Positions 18,663-28,026 of a DNA stretch of 64,000 nucleotides are shown piece by piece (the stretch's first letter is position 1; every line of letters begins with the position of its first letter). The position numbers and the translations under genes were made by a program. This DNA is from Halomonas elongata DSM 2581 (GTDB taxonomy: Bacteria > Pseudomonadota > Gammaproteobacteria > Pseudomonadales > Halomonadaceae), in NCBI RefSeq assembly GCF_000196875.2, contig NC_014532.2:2852001-2916000 (forward strand), written 5' to 3'. Below the pieces are notes generated by a model, which saw nothing but the letters and a program-made list of their open reading frames with translations, had not been told where the DNA came from and did not search any database.

Positions 18663-21293
18663 TCAGGCCAGGGCTTTCTCGACCACCTCATACACATTCG
18701 GCGAGAGATCCTCGGCGCGAATGCGCTCCAGTTCGGCCTTCATCAGTTCCTGACGGGTTTCGTCATAGCGCGCCCAGCGGGTCAGCGGCGTGATCAGGCG
18801 CGCGGCGATCTCCGGGTTCAGGCGATTGAGCTTGATGACCACATCGGCCAGCAGCTTGTAGCCCTCGCCGTCGAGACGATGGAAGTTGACCCGGTTCTGG
18901 GCGAAGGCGCCGATCAATGCCCGCACCTTGTTGGGATTGGTCAGCGAGAAGGCCGGATGATCCATCAGGAACTTGACCCGCTCCAGGGCATCCTCCTGGG
19001 GACGCGAGACCTGGATGCTGAACCACTGGTCCATGACCAGCGGGTCATGCGCCCACTTCTGACCGAAGGCCTTGAGCGCGGGGTCAGCAAGGTCGTCGCG
19101 GCTGCTGTGCGTCAGCAGGGTAAGCGCATGACGCACATCGGTCATGTTGTGCTCGGCCTCGAACTGGCGCTGCGCCAGTGCCACGCCCTCTTCGTCCTCG
19201 ATGCTCATCAGGTAGGACAGCGCCACGTTCTTCAGGCTGCGCGCGGCGATCTGGTCGGGCTCGGGGGCGTAGGGCGAGTCATCGCGGTTGGCCTGGTAGA
19301 CCGCCAGGAATTCATCGCGCAGGGACCTCGCCAGGGACTGCTTGACGAACTGCCGGGCGGCGTGGATGGCATCCACATCGACCAGCGGCTGCTGTTCGGC
19401 GATATAGGCCTCGGAGGGCAAGGTCAGCATCTCCGCCAGCACCGCCTTGTCGTCGGTATCGCTGGTCAACAGGGTCCGGAAGGCATCGACGACGCGATTG
19501 TCCATGACCTTCTCGACACCATTGCGATGCGCGGCGATCAGATCGTCGAGCGCCAGCAGCGCCAGACGCTGGCCGGCATCCCAGCGATTGAAGCCATCGC
19601 TGTCGTTGGCCAGCAGGAAGGCCAGATCCTCGCGGGAATACGGGAAGTTCAGCTTGACCGGCGCCGAGAATCCGCGCGCCAGCGACGGCACGGGCGCCTC
19701 GGCGAGATCGGTGAAGACGAACTCCTGCTCTTCCTCGCGCAGATGGATCACCGCGTCACGACCCAGCGACTCGCCATCCAGGGTCAGCGCCAGGTCGCGG
19801 CCGGACTTGGTGCCCACCAGCCCCAGCCGTACCGGGATGTGCAGGGCCTGCTTGTCGGGCTGGCCCGGCGTGGCCGGAGTGCGCTGGCGCAGGATCAACC
19901 GATACTCGGCGCGCGCATAGTCGTACTCGCCGTGGGCATCGATTTCCGGCGTGCCGGCCTGGGAGTACCACAGCATGAACTGATCCAGGTCTTGGCCGGA
20001 AGCCTCCGCCATGCAGGCCACGAAGTCCTCGATGGTCACCGCCTGGCCATCGAAGCGCGAGAAGTAGAGATCCGAACCGCGCCGGAAGGCCTCCCAGCCC
20101 ACCAGGTTGCGCAGCATGCGCACGATCTCGGCGCCCTTCTCGTAGATGGTCAGGGTGTAGAAGTTGCCGATCTCGATGTAGTGATCCGGACGCACCGGAT
20201 GCGCGGTGGGACCGGCATCCTCGGCGAACTGAGCGGTGCGGAAGAAGGAAACGTCCTCGATGCGCTTGACCGGCGCCGAGTTCACGTCGGCGGAAAAACT
20301 CTGGTCACGGAAGACGGTGAAGCCTTCCTTGAGCGACAACTGGAACCAGTCACGGCAGGTCACCCGGTTGCCGGACCAGTTGTGGAAATACTCGTGGGCA
20401 ACGATGCCTTCGACCCGCTGGAAGGCAGCGTCGGTGGCGGTATCCGGGTGGGTCAGCACCGCCGCCGAATTGAAGATGTTGAGCCCCTTGTTCTCCATGG
20501 CGCCCATGTTGAAATCGTTGACCGCCACGATCATGAACAGATCGAGGTCGTATTCGCGACCGTAGGTCTCCTCGTCCCAGCGCATGGCGCGCTTGAGCGA
20601 GGCCATGGCGTGATCGGTCTTGCCGAGGTTTTCCTTTTCGACCCAGATCTGCAGGGTGACGTCACGACCGCTCATGGTGGTGAAGCGATCCTCGACCTGC
20701 TTCAGGTCGCCGGCGACCAGGGCGAACAAGTAGCAGGGCTTGGGATGCGGGTCTTCCCAGGTGACGAAGTGTCGCCCGTTCGGCAGCTCGCCCCGCTCCA
20801 CCGGATTGCCGTTGGAGAGCAGCACCGGCAGGCTGGCGGCATCGCCGACCACCGTGGTCGAGAAGGTCGCCATGACATCCGGCCGATCCGGGTAGAAGGT
20901 GATGCGACGAAAGCCTTCCGCCTCGCACTGGGTACAGAACATGCCGCCGGAGCGATAGAGCCCTTCCAGGGCGGTGTTCTCCTCGGGCGAGATTTCCACC
21001 TCGGTGTCCAGCGAAAAGCTCGCTGGCACGTTCTCGATCCGCAGCCCCTGCTCGGTGAGTCGGTACTCGTCCTCGCCCAGCGCCTGGCCATCGATAGCGA
21101 TGGACTTGAGCGTCAGTTGCTCGCCGTCGAGTTCCAGTGCCTCGCCGGCCTCGCGCTCGGGATGGCGTTCGAGGTGCAATCGCGCCTTGACGCGCGTGGC
21201 GGAAGGATCGAGCTCGAAGGTCAGCTCGGTATGGGTGACACGGTAGGCGGGCGGACGATAGTCGCTCAGGTGAATCGCTTGGGGTTTGGACAT
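18663..21293 (-). CDS. pepN: Aminopeptidase N (M1 family)
   Basis: Broad-specificity cytosolic zinc aminopeptidase that finishes protein turnover. From ATG 21293 (AGGAG upstream) the protein is 876 residues (E. coli 870). The exopeptidase motif GAMEN lies within FNMGAMENKGLNIFN, and the zinc site HEYFH, with the downstream Glu of LSLKEG, is intact. The C-terminal helical domain is complete and ends VVEKALA. A single-gene unit with a terminator downstream. Confidence 0.97.
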   Translation of the reverse strand: MSKPQAIHLSDYRPPAYRVTHTELTFELDPSATRVKARLHLERHPEREAGEALELDGEQLTLKSIAIDGQALGEDEYRLTEQGLRIENVPASFSLDTEVEISPEENTALEGLYRSGGMFCTQCEAEGFRRITFYPDRPDVMATFSTTVVGDAASLPVLLSNGNPVERGELPNGRHFVTWEDPHPKPCYLFALVAGDLKQVEDRFTTMSGRDVTLQIWVEKENLGKTDHAMASLKRAMRWDEETYGREYDLDLFMIVAVNDFNMGAMENKGLNIFNSAAVLTHPDTATDAAFQRVEGIVAHEYFHNWSGNRVTCRDWFQLSLKEGFTVFRDQSFSADVNSAPVKRIEDVSFFRTAQFAEDAGPTAHPVRPDHYIEIGNFYTLTIYEKGAEIVRMLRNLVGWEAFRRGSDLYFSRFDGQAVTIEDFVACMAEASGQDLDQFMLWYSQAGTPEIDAHGEYDYARAEYRLILRQRTPATPGQPDKQALHIPVRLGLVGTKSGRDLALTLDGESLGRDAVIHLREEEQEFVFTDLAEAPVPSLARGFSAPVKLNFPYSREDLAFLLANDSDGFNRWDAGQRLALLALDDLIAAHRNGVEKVMDNRVVDAFRTLLTSDTDDKAVLAEMLTLPSEAYIAEQQPLVDVDAIHAARQFVKQSLARSLRDEFLAVYQANRDDSPYAPEPDQIAARSLKNVALSYLMSIEDEEGVALAQRQFEAEHNMTDVRHALTLLTHSSRDDLADPALKAFGQKWAHDPLVMDQWFSIQVSRPQEDALERVKFLMDHPAFSLTNPNKVRALIGAFAQNRVNFHRLDGEGYKLLADVVIKLNRLNPEIAARLITPLTRWARYDETRQELMKAELERIRAEDLSPNVYEVVEKALA

Positions 21294-21376
21294 CGAGGAT
21301 GGCTCCTGTCGAAAATTGCCATCCATTGTACGGCTCGGCGAGCCCGAACCTCAAAGCGTGATATGCATTGCCCTGT

Positions 21377-21754
21377 TCAGGATTCCGTGGCCGGCTCCGG
21401 CCGCGTCAAAATCCAGACACCCAGCAGCGCCAGCCCTAGGATCAACGACAGCTTGAGCCACACCAGGCTGACGGTGAAAGCCAGCACCACCATCGACATG
21501 GCCAGCATGATACCGGCCAGCCACTTGGCATGGCGGGGAATCGCCCGCTCGGCTTCCCAGGCCGTGACCGTGGGGCCGAAACGCGGGTGGCGACGAATCC
21601 AGGCGGCGAATCGTGGAGAGCTGCGGGAGGCAAGCCAGACTGCCAGCAGCATGAAACAGGTCGTCGGCATGAGCGGCAGGAAGGCGCCGATCAGCCCCAG
21701 CACGAAACAGATACCGGCCAGGGCCATGAAAACGACACGGCGAGCATGTGACAT
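21377..21754 (-). CDS. ybaN: YbaN/DUF454 family inner-membrane protein
   Basis: 125 residues from ATG 21754, which follows AGGGAG; an upstream start adds 14 unlikely residues. The DUF454 pattern is clear: GLIGAFLPLMPTTCFMLLAVWLASRSSPRFAAWI, then HPRFGPTV..WE and a closing pair of membrane helices. It has 3-4 helices and no known function. Confidence 0.82.
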   Translation of the reverse strand: MSHARRVVFMALAGICFVLGLIGAFLPLMPTTCFMLLAVWLASRSSPRFAAWIRRHPRFGPTVTAWEAERAIPRHAKWLAGIMLAMSMVVLAFTVSLVWLKLSLILGLALLGVWILTRPEPATES

Positions 21755-21870
21755 GTGGCGCTCACTCCCTGTGGCGGTAAAGAAGGTGCTTCCCATTGAA
21801 GCGCATCGCCGTGTGGACTGCCAATCGGCATCGTCAATGAGGGCGGCAAAGGACGGCTATGACCATTGTT

Positions 21871-22338
21871 TCATCCGGCCCGGGTCATGGCCAGTTCCTT
21901 GATCATCCGCCAGGCGGCACAACCATCCTCATAGTAATCCGTCAGCCAGGCGTCGGGTCTGAATCCTTCGCTGTGATACAGCCCCAGGGCCACCGGATTG
22001 TCGACCCGCACTTCCAGTACCAGCCGATCACAGCCGCGCTCCATCGCCGCGGCGGTCAGCCATTGCAGCATCCCCCGCCCTACACCATGCCCCCGGGCTC
22101 CGGGGTGCACGCAAAAGGAATAGAGCCTGGCCTGGGTGCTGTTACGCCGCAGCAACAGGGTACCGTAACCCAGCAGATGCCTGGCATCCCCTTCCGCCAC
22201 CAGGGTCAGGGCATGGGCACGGTGCAGCAGATGGTGGAACTGGCGCCGACTGAAGCGATCGCCATTCAGGGCGATCTGCTCGAGATGGCACAGAGAATGA
22301 AGGTCATGGCTCGCGGCGAGACGCAAGTTCGGTGTCAT
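21871..22338 (-). CDS. GNAT family N-acetyltransferase
   Basis: About 155 residues from ATG 22338, with a longer reading to 22419 possible. The acetyl-CoA site is LYSFCVHPGARGHGVGRGML at about 85-104, with LEVRVDNPVALGLYHSEGF downstream. Layout resembles RimI-like protein acetyltransferases, but the acceptor is unknown. Divergent from cobO. Confidence 0.75.
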   Translation of the reverse strand: MTPNLRLAASHDLHSLCHLEQIALNGDRFSRRQFHHLLHRAHALTLVAEGDARHLLGYGTLLLRRNSTQARLYSFCVHPGARGHGVGRGMLQWLTAAAMERGCDRLVLEVRVDNPVALGLYHSEGFRPDAWLTDYYEDGCAAWRMIKELAMTRAG

Positions 22339-22516
22339 GATGCGGCACCCAGTGGCTCCGACACGATTGTGGCGGGCCACGATGCCCTTGTCAGCCATGC
22401 GCACGTGAAGGTTGCTCATGCATTACCTGACCGAGCATGAAGCCATCGACGTTGTCTGCCGGGTCACGTAACCTGCCCGTCACCCTCTACCTCCATGCCA
22501 AGCACGGATACCGCGC

Positions 22517-23116
22517 ATGACAGATCGTGACGCCCGCCACCGTCGGGCCATGCAGAAACTCAAGTCCCATGTCGACGAGCGTATTGCCGAGGCCAGCGAA
22601 CAACGCGGTCAATTGCTGGTCTTCACCGGCAACGGCAAGGGCAAGACCACCGCTGCCTGGGGCACCGTGACCCGCGCGCTCGGCTACGGCTATCGTGTCG
22701 GCGTGGTGCAGTTCATCAAGGGCACCTGGGAATGCGGTGAACGCGAGCGCCTCATCGATGATGCCAACCTCGAGGTGGCGATCATGGGGACCGGTTTCAC
22801 CTGGGAGACCCAGAATCGCGATGCCGACACGCGCGCCTGCCAGACGGTATGGAGCGAAGCGAAGCGCCTGCTCGACGATCCGAACGTCTATCTCGTGGTG
22901 CTCGACGAAATCACCTACATGCTCAAGTTCGGTTACCTGGACGTCGACGAGGTCCTGGAAGCCCTGAACGGCCGCCCGGCGGAACAGACGGTGATCGTCA
23001 CCGGGCGCAACGCCCACCGTCGACTCCTCGAGGTCGCCGACACCATCAGCGAGATGCAGGAAGTGCGCCACGCCTTCAACGCCGGGCTGCAGGCCCGGCG
23101 CGGTATCGACTACTGA
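22517..23116 (+). CDS. cobO: Cob(I)yrinic acid a,c-diamide adenosyltransferase
   Basis: Transfers the 5'-deoxyadenosyl group of ATP to cob(I)alamin or its precursors (BtuR/CobO/CobA type). It is 199 residues; the P-loop FTGNGKGKTTAAWGT lies at about 36-50, VVQFIKGTWECGE follows, and VLDEITYML is the Walker B-like stretch. No other cobalamin gene is nearby, and no cobalamin riboswitch was seen in the 178 bases upstream, so it may serve salvage. Four bases separate its stop from the convergent exonuclease gene. Confidence 0.93.
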   Translation: MTDRDARHRRAMQKLKSHVDERIAEASEQRGQLLVFTGNGKGKTTAAWGTVTRALGYGYRVGVVQFIKGTWECGERERLIDDANLEVAIMGTGFTWETQNRDADTRACQTVWSEAKRLLDDPNVYLVVLDEITYMLKFGYLDVDEVLEALNGRPAEQTVIVTGRNAHRRLLEVADTISEMQEVRHAFNAGLQARRGIDY

Positions 23117-23120
23117 GGCG

Positions 23121-23843
23121 TCACGTCCAGAGCTGGCCGATCGGCATCTCCGGCTGATAATGATTGGCGATCTGGGCCTGCAGCAGCTCCGCCGTGGCCA
23201 GGGCGTCGGTCAGGGCGTGGTGGCCCTGGTAGAGCGGCAGGCCATAGCGGGTTCGACTGTCATAGAGGCGAATCGAGGCAGGCGGCCGCCCTATCCAGCG
23301 CTTGAACCTCGCCAGCCACGACTGGCGATGAAAGCGAGCTTCCACGGCCATGGTATCGATCATGGGAAACATCAGCCCCTCGCCCAGGCGCGCTTTCACC
23401 GAATCGTCGAGGAACAGGCGCTCGATGTGTCGATAGTGCACCACCACCAGCCGACCGGCCAGCACCTCCAGCAGGTCGCCGAGGATCTCTCCGAACTCGG
23501 GGGCCTGTTCGATATCGGTATGGGTGATGTGGTGAAACGTCACCGACTCGGCATGCAGGGTGCGCTGCGGCCTGACGATCCAGTAACGCCGCTCGCGCAG
23601 GGCAATGCGCCCCAGCGTGAAGGGCACCACCCCGATACTGACGATGGCATGACGGCGTGCATCCAGCCCCGTGGTTTCCATGTCCAGGGCCACCATCGGC
23701 GTCTCGCCGATCGGCGTATCGGGCCCGGGGATACCGGCGGAGAAGAATTGCGCGAGGCGCGGATCCTTTGCCTTTTCGGCATGCCGCGCCAGATAGGCCG
23801 GCCAATCGGGAACCTGAGGTCGACGAGGAACGAGCATCGTCAT
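23121..23843 (-). CDS. DnaQ-like 3'-5' exonuclease (DEDDh)
   Basis: 240 residues. Exo I VALDMETTGLD at about 50-60, Exo II-like VVVHYRHIERLFLDD, and Exo III HHALTDALATAELL with its catalytic His and Asp, mark the DEDDh superfamily. HHITHTDIEQAPEF is the usual connecting motif. A 50-residue N-terminal extension is typical of the form paired with CBS/DUF294 proteins. It starts immediately after the stop of the DUF294 gene, so the two are one operon; such pairing recurs in proteobacteria and suggests joint function, possibly signal-controlled nucleotide hydrolysis. Confidence 0.82.
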   Translation of the reverse strand: MTMLVPRRPQVPDWPAYLARHAEKAKDPRLAQFFSAGIPGPDTPIGETPMVALDMETTGLDARRHAIVSIGVVPFTLGRIALRERRYWIVRPQRTLHAESVTFHHITHTDIEQAPEFGEILGDLLEVLAGRLVVVHYRHIERLFLDDSVKARLGEGLMFPMIDTMAVEARFHRQSWLARFKRWIGRPPASIRLYDSRTRYGLPLYQGHHALTDALATAELLQAQIANHYQPEMPIGQLWT

Positions 23844-25751
23844 CTAGCGTGGCCTCGACGACGGCATTGGATAACGGAACTTGAGGAACTTCTGGGCGTG
23901 GCTCAACGCCTGGAAGGCCTCCTTGAGATTGTGGCGCTCTCGGCTCGACACGTTCTCCGGCTCGATGTTGTTGTCCGGGGGCTGCTCATGCTCGAGGTCG
24001 ATGACCTGATGGCGAATGCGTGACATCGACATCAGCTCCAGGGAGTAGCGCAGCCGGTCGCTGACACCAGGCGCCAGCAGCGAGGTCCGATCGATGTCGT
24101 CGAGACGATCGAAACTGTTCTGGGAGCGGGAACCACAGGCCAGGGCATGCACCCGGATCAGGTCGACCAGGGGCGCGGTACCGCGACGCTTGAGGTTGAT
24201 CGAGTTGTTGTGCTTGCCGTCCTTCTCCATCACGAAGGTGCGGAAGAACCCCAGCGGCGGCGTGCGGTTCAGGGCGTTGCGCGCCATGGCCGCCAGAAAG
24301 AACGGGCTCTGGGCGGCCTTTTCGGCCACCAGGTCCTGCAGTTGCTCGACCATGACGTTCTCGCCATACACGCTGTCCAGATCGAAGAATATCGAACTGT
24401 GCAGCAAGCGTTCGGGGTTCGGCTGCTCGATCCACTCGGTGAAATAGCGCTTCCAGACCGCCAGCGGCTGCCGCCATTGCTCGTTGGTGGCCATGACGTC
24501 GCCCTTGCAGTAGGGATAGCCGCAGGCATCCAGGCCATCGCTGACGATACTCGCCATCTCGCGGAAATACTCGTCGTGCTGCTCGGGAACGAAGTCGTCC
24601 GACAGGACCAGGGCGTTGTCCTGGTCGGTGACGATTGATTGCTCGTTACGCGCCATGGAGCCCAGAGCCATGAAGCAGTACGGCACCGGCGGCGGTCCGA
24701 GCGTTTCCTCGGCCAGCTCCAGCAGGCGGCGGGTGAAACTGCGACCGATGGTCGACAGGGCACTGCCGACCATGCGTGAGTCCGCCCCCTCCTCGACCAT
24801 CCGCACGAAGGCAGCGCTGACATCCGGTGCCAGACGTGCCAGCCCCTCCACACTGGGCTGGTGAAAGATATTGCTGACCAGATAGAGGCTGCTCTGGGTC
24901 TCGTAGCGGATGATATCCGACAGATGCACGATACCCACCGGCCGCCGCCGGTGCATGACCGGCAAGTGATGAATATTGTTGCGCAGCATGCACAACATGG
25001 CCTCATGGACCGACTCATCGGACTGGATGGCGATCACCTTGTTGGCGACCACATCCCCCACCGGCGTATCCGGTGGACGTCCTTCGGCCACGACACGGGT
25101 ACGAAAATCGCTGTCGGTAAGGATGCCCCGCACTTGCCAGGCACGATCCTCGCTGTCGCGAAAGGTATAACGGGGATTGTCGCCGGGCTCGTCCAGAACC
25201 AGCACCGCCGATGCCTGGAAGTCACCGATCTGGCGGGCGGCTTCCTGAACCGTGGTGGAAGCTTCGACCATCACCGGATAGCGGGTCAGCAGCTTGCGCA
25301 CCCGTGTGACGATCATGTCGTTGTTCTTCTTCTGCTGCTCTACCGCACTTTCCATGCGCGGCCGCTGCAGCTCGACGAAATCGGCGAACTCGTCATCGAC
25401 CTCGCAGAGTCGCTGGAACATCGCTTCGGGGATGAAATAGATCAGAGTATCTTCCATCGCCGTGGCGGGATAACGCACTCGATGGTGGCGCAACAGGCTC
25501 AACTGGCCGAAGATATCACCCTCGCCGAGCCGATTGTGAAGCTCCCCACCGCGACGGAACACCTCCACCGCACCACTGCGGATGTAGCACAGCTCGTGCA
25601 GCTCCTGGTCCAGAGAGAGAATTTCTTCGCCGGCCTTGAAGTACGCCACCTCGACGCTGTCGACCACCTCATCGAGCATGGCGTCGGACAGTGTCTCGAA
25701 AGGCGGGAAACGCCCCATGTGCTGGCGAATCTCCAGCAGTTCCACATCCAT
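23844..25751 (-). CDS. cNMP-binding/CBS/DUF294 putative nucleotidyltransferase
   Basis: 635 residues from ATG 25751 (CGGAG upstream). Domain order: cyclic-nucleotide-binding fold at about 10-130 (FKAGEEILSLDQEL, GEGDIFGQLSLL); CBS pair at about 150-290; DUF294 nucleotidyltransferase-like domain at about 310-450 with GSMARNEQSIVTDQDNALV (GS and DxD); and the DUF294 C-terminal helical domain. Proteins of this architecture are predicted, on weak evidence, to be GlnD-like signal transducers. It is followed without a gap by the DnaQ-like exonuclease. Confidence 0.85.
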   Translation of the reverse strand: MDVELLEIRQHMGRFPPFETLSDAMLDEVVDSVEVAYFKAGEEILSLDQELHELCYIRSGAVEVFRRGGELHNRLGEGDIFGQLSLLRHHRVRYPATAMEDTLIYFIPEAMFQRLCEVDDEFADFVELQRPRMESAVEQQKKNNDMIVTRVRKLLTRYPVMVEASTTVQEAARQIGDFQASAVLVLDEPGDNPRYTFRDSEDRAWQVRGILTDSDFRTRVVAEGRPPDTPVGDVVANKVIAIQSDESVHEAMLCMLRNNIHHLPVMHRRRPVGIVHLSDIIRYETQSSLYLVSNIFHQPSVEGLARLAPDVSAAFVRMVEEGADSRMVGSALSTIGRSFTRRLLELAEETLGPPPVPYCFMALGSMARNEQSIVTDQDNALVLSDDFVPEQHDEYFREMASIVSDGLDACGYPYCKGDVMATNEQWRQPLAVWKRYFTEWIEQPNPERLLHSSIFFDLDSVYGENVMVEQLQDLVAEKAAQSPFFLAAMARNALNRTPPLGFFRTFVMEKDGKHNNSINLKRRGTAPLVDLIRVHALACGSRSQNSFDRLDDIDRTSLLAPGVSDRLRYSLELMSMSRIRHQVIDLEHEQPPDNNIEPENVSSRERHNLKEAFQALSHAQKFLKFRYPMPSSRPR

Positions 25752-25834
25752 GTCCCGACTCCGATCGAGAAAGATTGGCTTCAGTTTGAAAGGCTCGTCA
25801 TGGGCTGTAAAGCGCCAGCCTTCAACCCTACGAA

Positions 25835-25860
25835 AATGGGCCACCCGAAGGTGGCCCATT
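25835..25860 (-). terminator. Terminator of the DUF4168 gene
   Basis: Perfect 11-bp stem AATGGGCCACC/GGTGGCCCATT with a 4-base loop; on the minus strand TTTTCG follows. It lies between the DUF4168 gene and the DUF294 gene. Confidence 0.9.
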
Positions 25861-25898
25861 CGCTGGTCCCCGCCGTTGCGGGAAGGAGGTCATGCGGT

Positions 25899-26288
25899 TC
25901 ACTGACTCTGGGTCATATCCTGAACCTGCTTCATCAGCTCGGGATCCTGCTGGATCGCCTGACCGATGGAATTGAAGGTCTCCACGTCGAGGCCACTACC
26001 TTCGACCGCCTCGACCATCTTGCCGTTGGCTTCCTCGCGGATGGACTGCTGGGCCTCTTCGCCCTCGGCACCCTGCAGCTTCTTGGTGTAATCCTGAGAA
26101 ATCACGGCGATTTCCTGAGAGGCATCGGCAAACTTCTGCAGCTGCTCATCGGAGAAGTTCTGTGTCTGGGCCTGAGCCTGGGTCTGCGCCTGATCGCTCG
26201 CAGTGGTCGACTCCTGAGCCTGGGCAACGCCTGCCATCAACCCGGTGGTAAGTACAGCGGCAGACAGCAAGGTAGTGAATCGTTGCAT
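25899..26288 (-). CDS. DUF4168 secreted protein
   Basis: 129 residues. A signal peptide of about 25 residues ends AGVAQA/QE, followed by a Gln/Ala/Thr-rich stretch. The DUF4168 core is FSDEQLQKFADASQEIAVISQDYTKKL and the later FNSIGQAIQQDPELMKQVQ. It is a periplasmic or outer-membrane-associated helical protein of unknown role, found widely in halophilic and marine bacteria. Single gene with its own terminator; a phased GTTACA repeat lies about 85-100 bases upstream. Confidence 0.8.
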   Translation of the reverse strand: MQRFTTLLSAAVLTTGLMAGVAQAQESTTASDQAQTQAQAQTQNFSDEQLQKFADASQEIAVISQDYTKKLQGAEGEEAQQSIREEANGKMVEAVEGSGLDVETFNSIGQAIQQDPELMKQVQDMTQSQ

Positions 26289-26371
26289 GAAGATCTCCAG
26301 TCATTCATTGGGTGCGTTTTCTGATTGCGCTTCCCTGTGACGCCCATGGGAAGTCCGAGTTCAGCAAAAAA

Positions 26372-26387
26372 TGTAACAGTTTGTAAC
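26372..26387 (-). promoter_or_regulatory. Phased GTTACA direct repeat upstream of the DUF4168 gene
   Basis: GTTACA-N4-GTTACA on the minus strand: two identical hexamers one helical turn apart (10 bp). That geometry is usual for OmpR/PhoB-family response regulators. The regulator is not in this window. Confidence 0.4.
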
Positions 26388-26439
26388 CGGACCTCACAAC
26401 AAGTCTGCCACCATGCCGTCGCAAGTGCCACGCCGCACG

Positions 26440-27306
26440 TCAACGAGTGAAGACCACCGTTCGCTGATCATTGAGGAAGACGCGGCGCTCGACATGATAG
26501 GCGACGGCCCTCGCCAGGGTCAGACGCTCGATATCACGCCCCTTCTCGACCAGATCCTCCGGATAGTCGACATGGCTGACCGACTCCACGCCTTGGGTGA
26601 TGATCGGCCCCTCGTCCAGGTCATCGTTGATGTAATGGGCGGTGGCGCCAACCAGCTTGACCCCCTTGGCATAGGCCTGGTGATAGGGCTTGGCCCCCTT
26701 GAAGCCAGGCAGCAGCGAATGGTGGATGTTGATCGCCCGCCCCGCGAGCCGCTCGCATAGCTCGCTCGAGAGCACCTGCATGTAGCGCGCCAGGATGACC
26801 AGTTCTGCTCCGGTTTCCTCGATCACGCCCCAGACACGGGCTTCCTGCTCCGCCTTGGTCTCCGCTGTGACCGGGAAATGGTGGTAAGGCAGGCCGTGCC
26901 AGTCGGCGAGGGGTTTCAGGTCAGGATGGTTGGACACCACCGCGCGGATCTCGATGGGCAACTGCCCGGTGCGGTAGCGATACAACAGGTCGTTCAGGCA
27001 ATGATCCGCCTTGGAGACCATGATCACCACCGGTACGCGGCTATCCGGAGCGGTCAGGTCGAACGCCATCCCGAACTCCGCCGCCCGGGGCGCAAAGCGG
27101 GCATGGAAGTCCTCGGGGTCGAAATCGGCATCCAGCGGCCGAAACTCGGTGCGAATGAAGAAGTGTTCGGCCAAGCTGTCGTCGAAGGACTGCTGCTCGG
27201 TGATATAGCAACGGCTTTCCTTGAGAAAGCGCGTGACCACGTCCACGGTGCCCAGTCGACTGGGGCACTGGGCGGTCATGATCCAGGTATCGGCGCTACG
27301 ACTCAT
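26440..27306 (-). CDS. purU: Formyltetrahydrofolate deformylase
   Basis: Hydrolyses 10-formyl-THF to formate and THF. 288 residues: an N-terminal ACT domain at about 1-85 (WIMTAQCPSRLGTVDVVTRFLKE), and a C-terminal formyl-transferase domain with the catalytic triad motifs INIHHSLLPGF (His) and VKLVGATAHYINDDLDEGPII (His, Asp). In the betaine region it regenerates THF from C1 units released by sarcosine oxidase, matching the purU2 position after soxG in pseudomonads. It is separated from soxG by a strong hairpin, so expression can be uncoupled. Confidence 0.95.
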   Translation of the reverse strand: MSRSADTWIMTAQCPSRLGTVDVVTRFLKESRCYITEQQSFDDSLAEHFFIRTEFRPLDADFDPEDFHARFAPRAAEFGMAFDLTAPDSRVPVVIMVSKADHCLNDLLYRYRTGQLPIEIRAVVSNHPDLKPLADWHGLPYHHFPVTAETKAEQEARVWGVIEETGAELVILARYMQVLSSELCERLAGRAINIHHSLLPGFKGAKPYHQAYAKGVKLVGATAHYINDDLDEGPIITQGVESVSHVDYPEDLVEKGRDIERLTLARAVAYHVERRVFLNDQRTVVFTR

Positions 27307-27328
27307 GGCGAAATCTCCTGATAAAAGC

Positions 27329-27350
27329 GGGCCGGGGCATGCCCCGGCCC
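27329..27350 (-). terminator. Intergenic hairpin between soxG and purU
   Basis: Perfect palindromic stem GGGCCGGGG/CCCCGGCCC with loop CATG, followed on the minus strand by CTTTTA. It may partly terminate the sox transcript before purU. Confidence 0.7.
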
Positions 27351-27375
27351 TTGGCGGAAGATACTCCGCGACGGA

Positions 27376-28026
27376 TCAACGCACGACGCCGATGGCGTAT
27401 TCTTCCCCGGCATCCAGCAACCATCGATAGATGTAATCGGCGAAGCTGCGCCGTACCACCAGTTCCCAGCGTGTCTCGGAGGAGCGCCGCAGGATCACCG
27501 AGGTCTTGGCGAAGATCGTGGTCACACCCTTGCCCACCGGAAAATGGTTGGGATCGGCGTCATAGATCACCGACTTCATCAGCAGCTCACTGACCGCGTC
27601 CCCTTCCAGTTCGAGCAGGGTCTGGCCACCGCCGATGTTGGAGATGGCGAAATGCGCATCCCCCAGCGCCTCGCGCAGACGATTCTCCAGCTCGAACTCC
27701 TCGCCACCGGGCACGATCAGCAGCCACTCATCGGGCGATATCCACTGCACACTGCGCTCGCCGCTGGCATCAAAGACCAACGCCTGGGGCTCACCCGGCA
27801 GGGAAATGTCGAGCACCTCGCGCAGCGCCTCGTCGAGGACGATAGCTCCGCCGCGCAGCACCAGGTGACCGAGGAACGGCCGTTCGCGCACGGTCACGCC
27901 ACTGTCCTTGCCGGGCGCCGGAGCGCCCGAACGTCGATAGGAATAGGCCAGCGGCGACTCCACCGGCACCTTGGCCTCGGTGCGGGTATCGAAGGTTTTG
28001 ACCTTGTCATCAACAGTGTTAGACAT
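27376..28026 (-). CDS. soxG: Sarcosine oxidase subunit gamma
   Basis: The smallest GcvT-like subunit of heterotetrameric sarcosine oxidase. It is 216 residues from ATG 28026, overlapping the soxA stop by 8 bases; an upstream extension lies inside soxA and is rejected. The FDASGERSVQWISPDEWLLIVP and FAISNIGGGQTLLELEGDAVSELL stretches are characteristic, and the end is WLLDAGEEYAIGV. Last gene of glyA-soxBDAG before the hairpin. Confidence 0.93.
   Translation of the reverse strand: MSNTVDDKVKTFDTRTEAKVPVESPLAYSYRRSGAPAPGKDSGVTVRERPFLGHLVLRGGAIVLDEALREVLDISLPGEPQALVFDASGERSVQWISPDEWLLIVPGGEEFELENRLREALGDAHFAISNIGGGQTLLELEGDAVSELLMKSVIYDADPNHFPVGKGVTTIFAKTSVILRRSSETRWELVVRRSFADYIYRWLLDAGEEYAIGVVR

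Noticed and set aside
18879..21902. A 1007-codon plus-strand open frame antisense to pepN
   Set aside because: It mirrors pepN and its neighbour in a high-GC genome, is rich in Gly/Arg/His/Gln with no domain, and pepN is certain on the other strand.
22339..22516. Cobalamin riboswitch before cobO
   Set aside because: No B12-box-like element could be seen in the short divergent gap.
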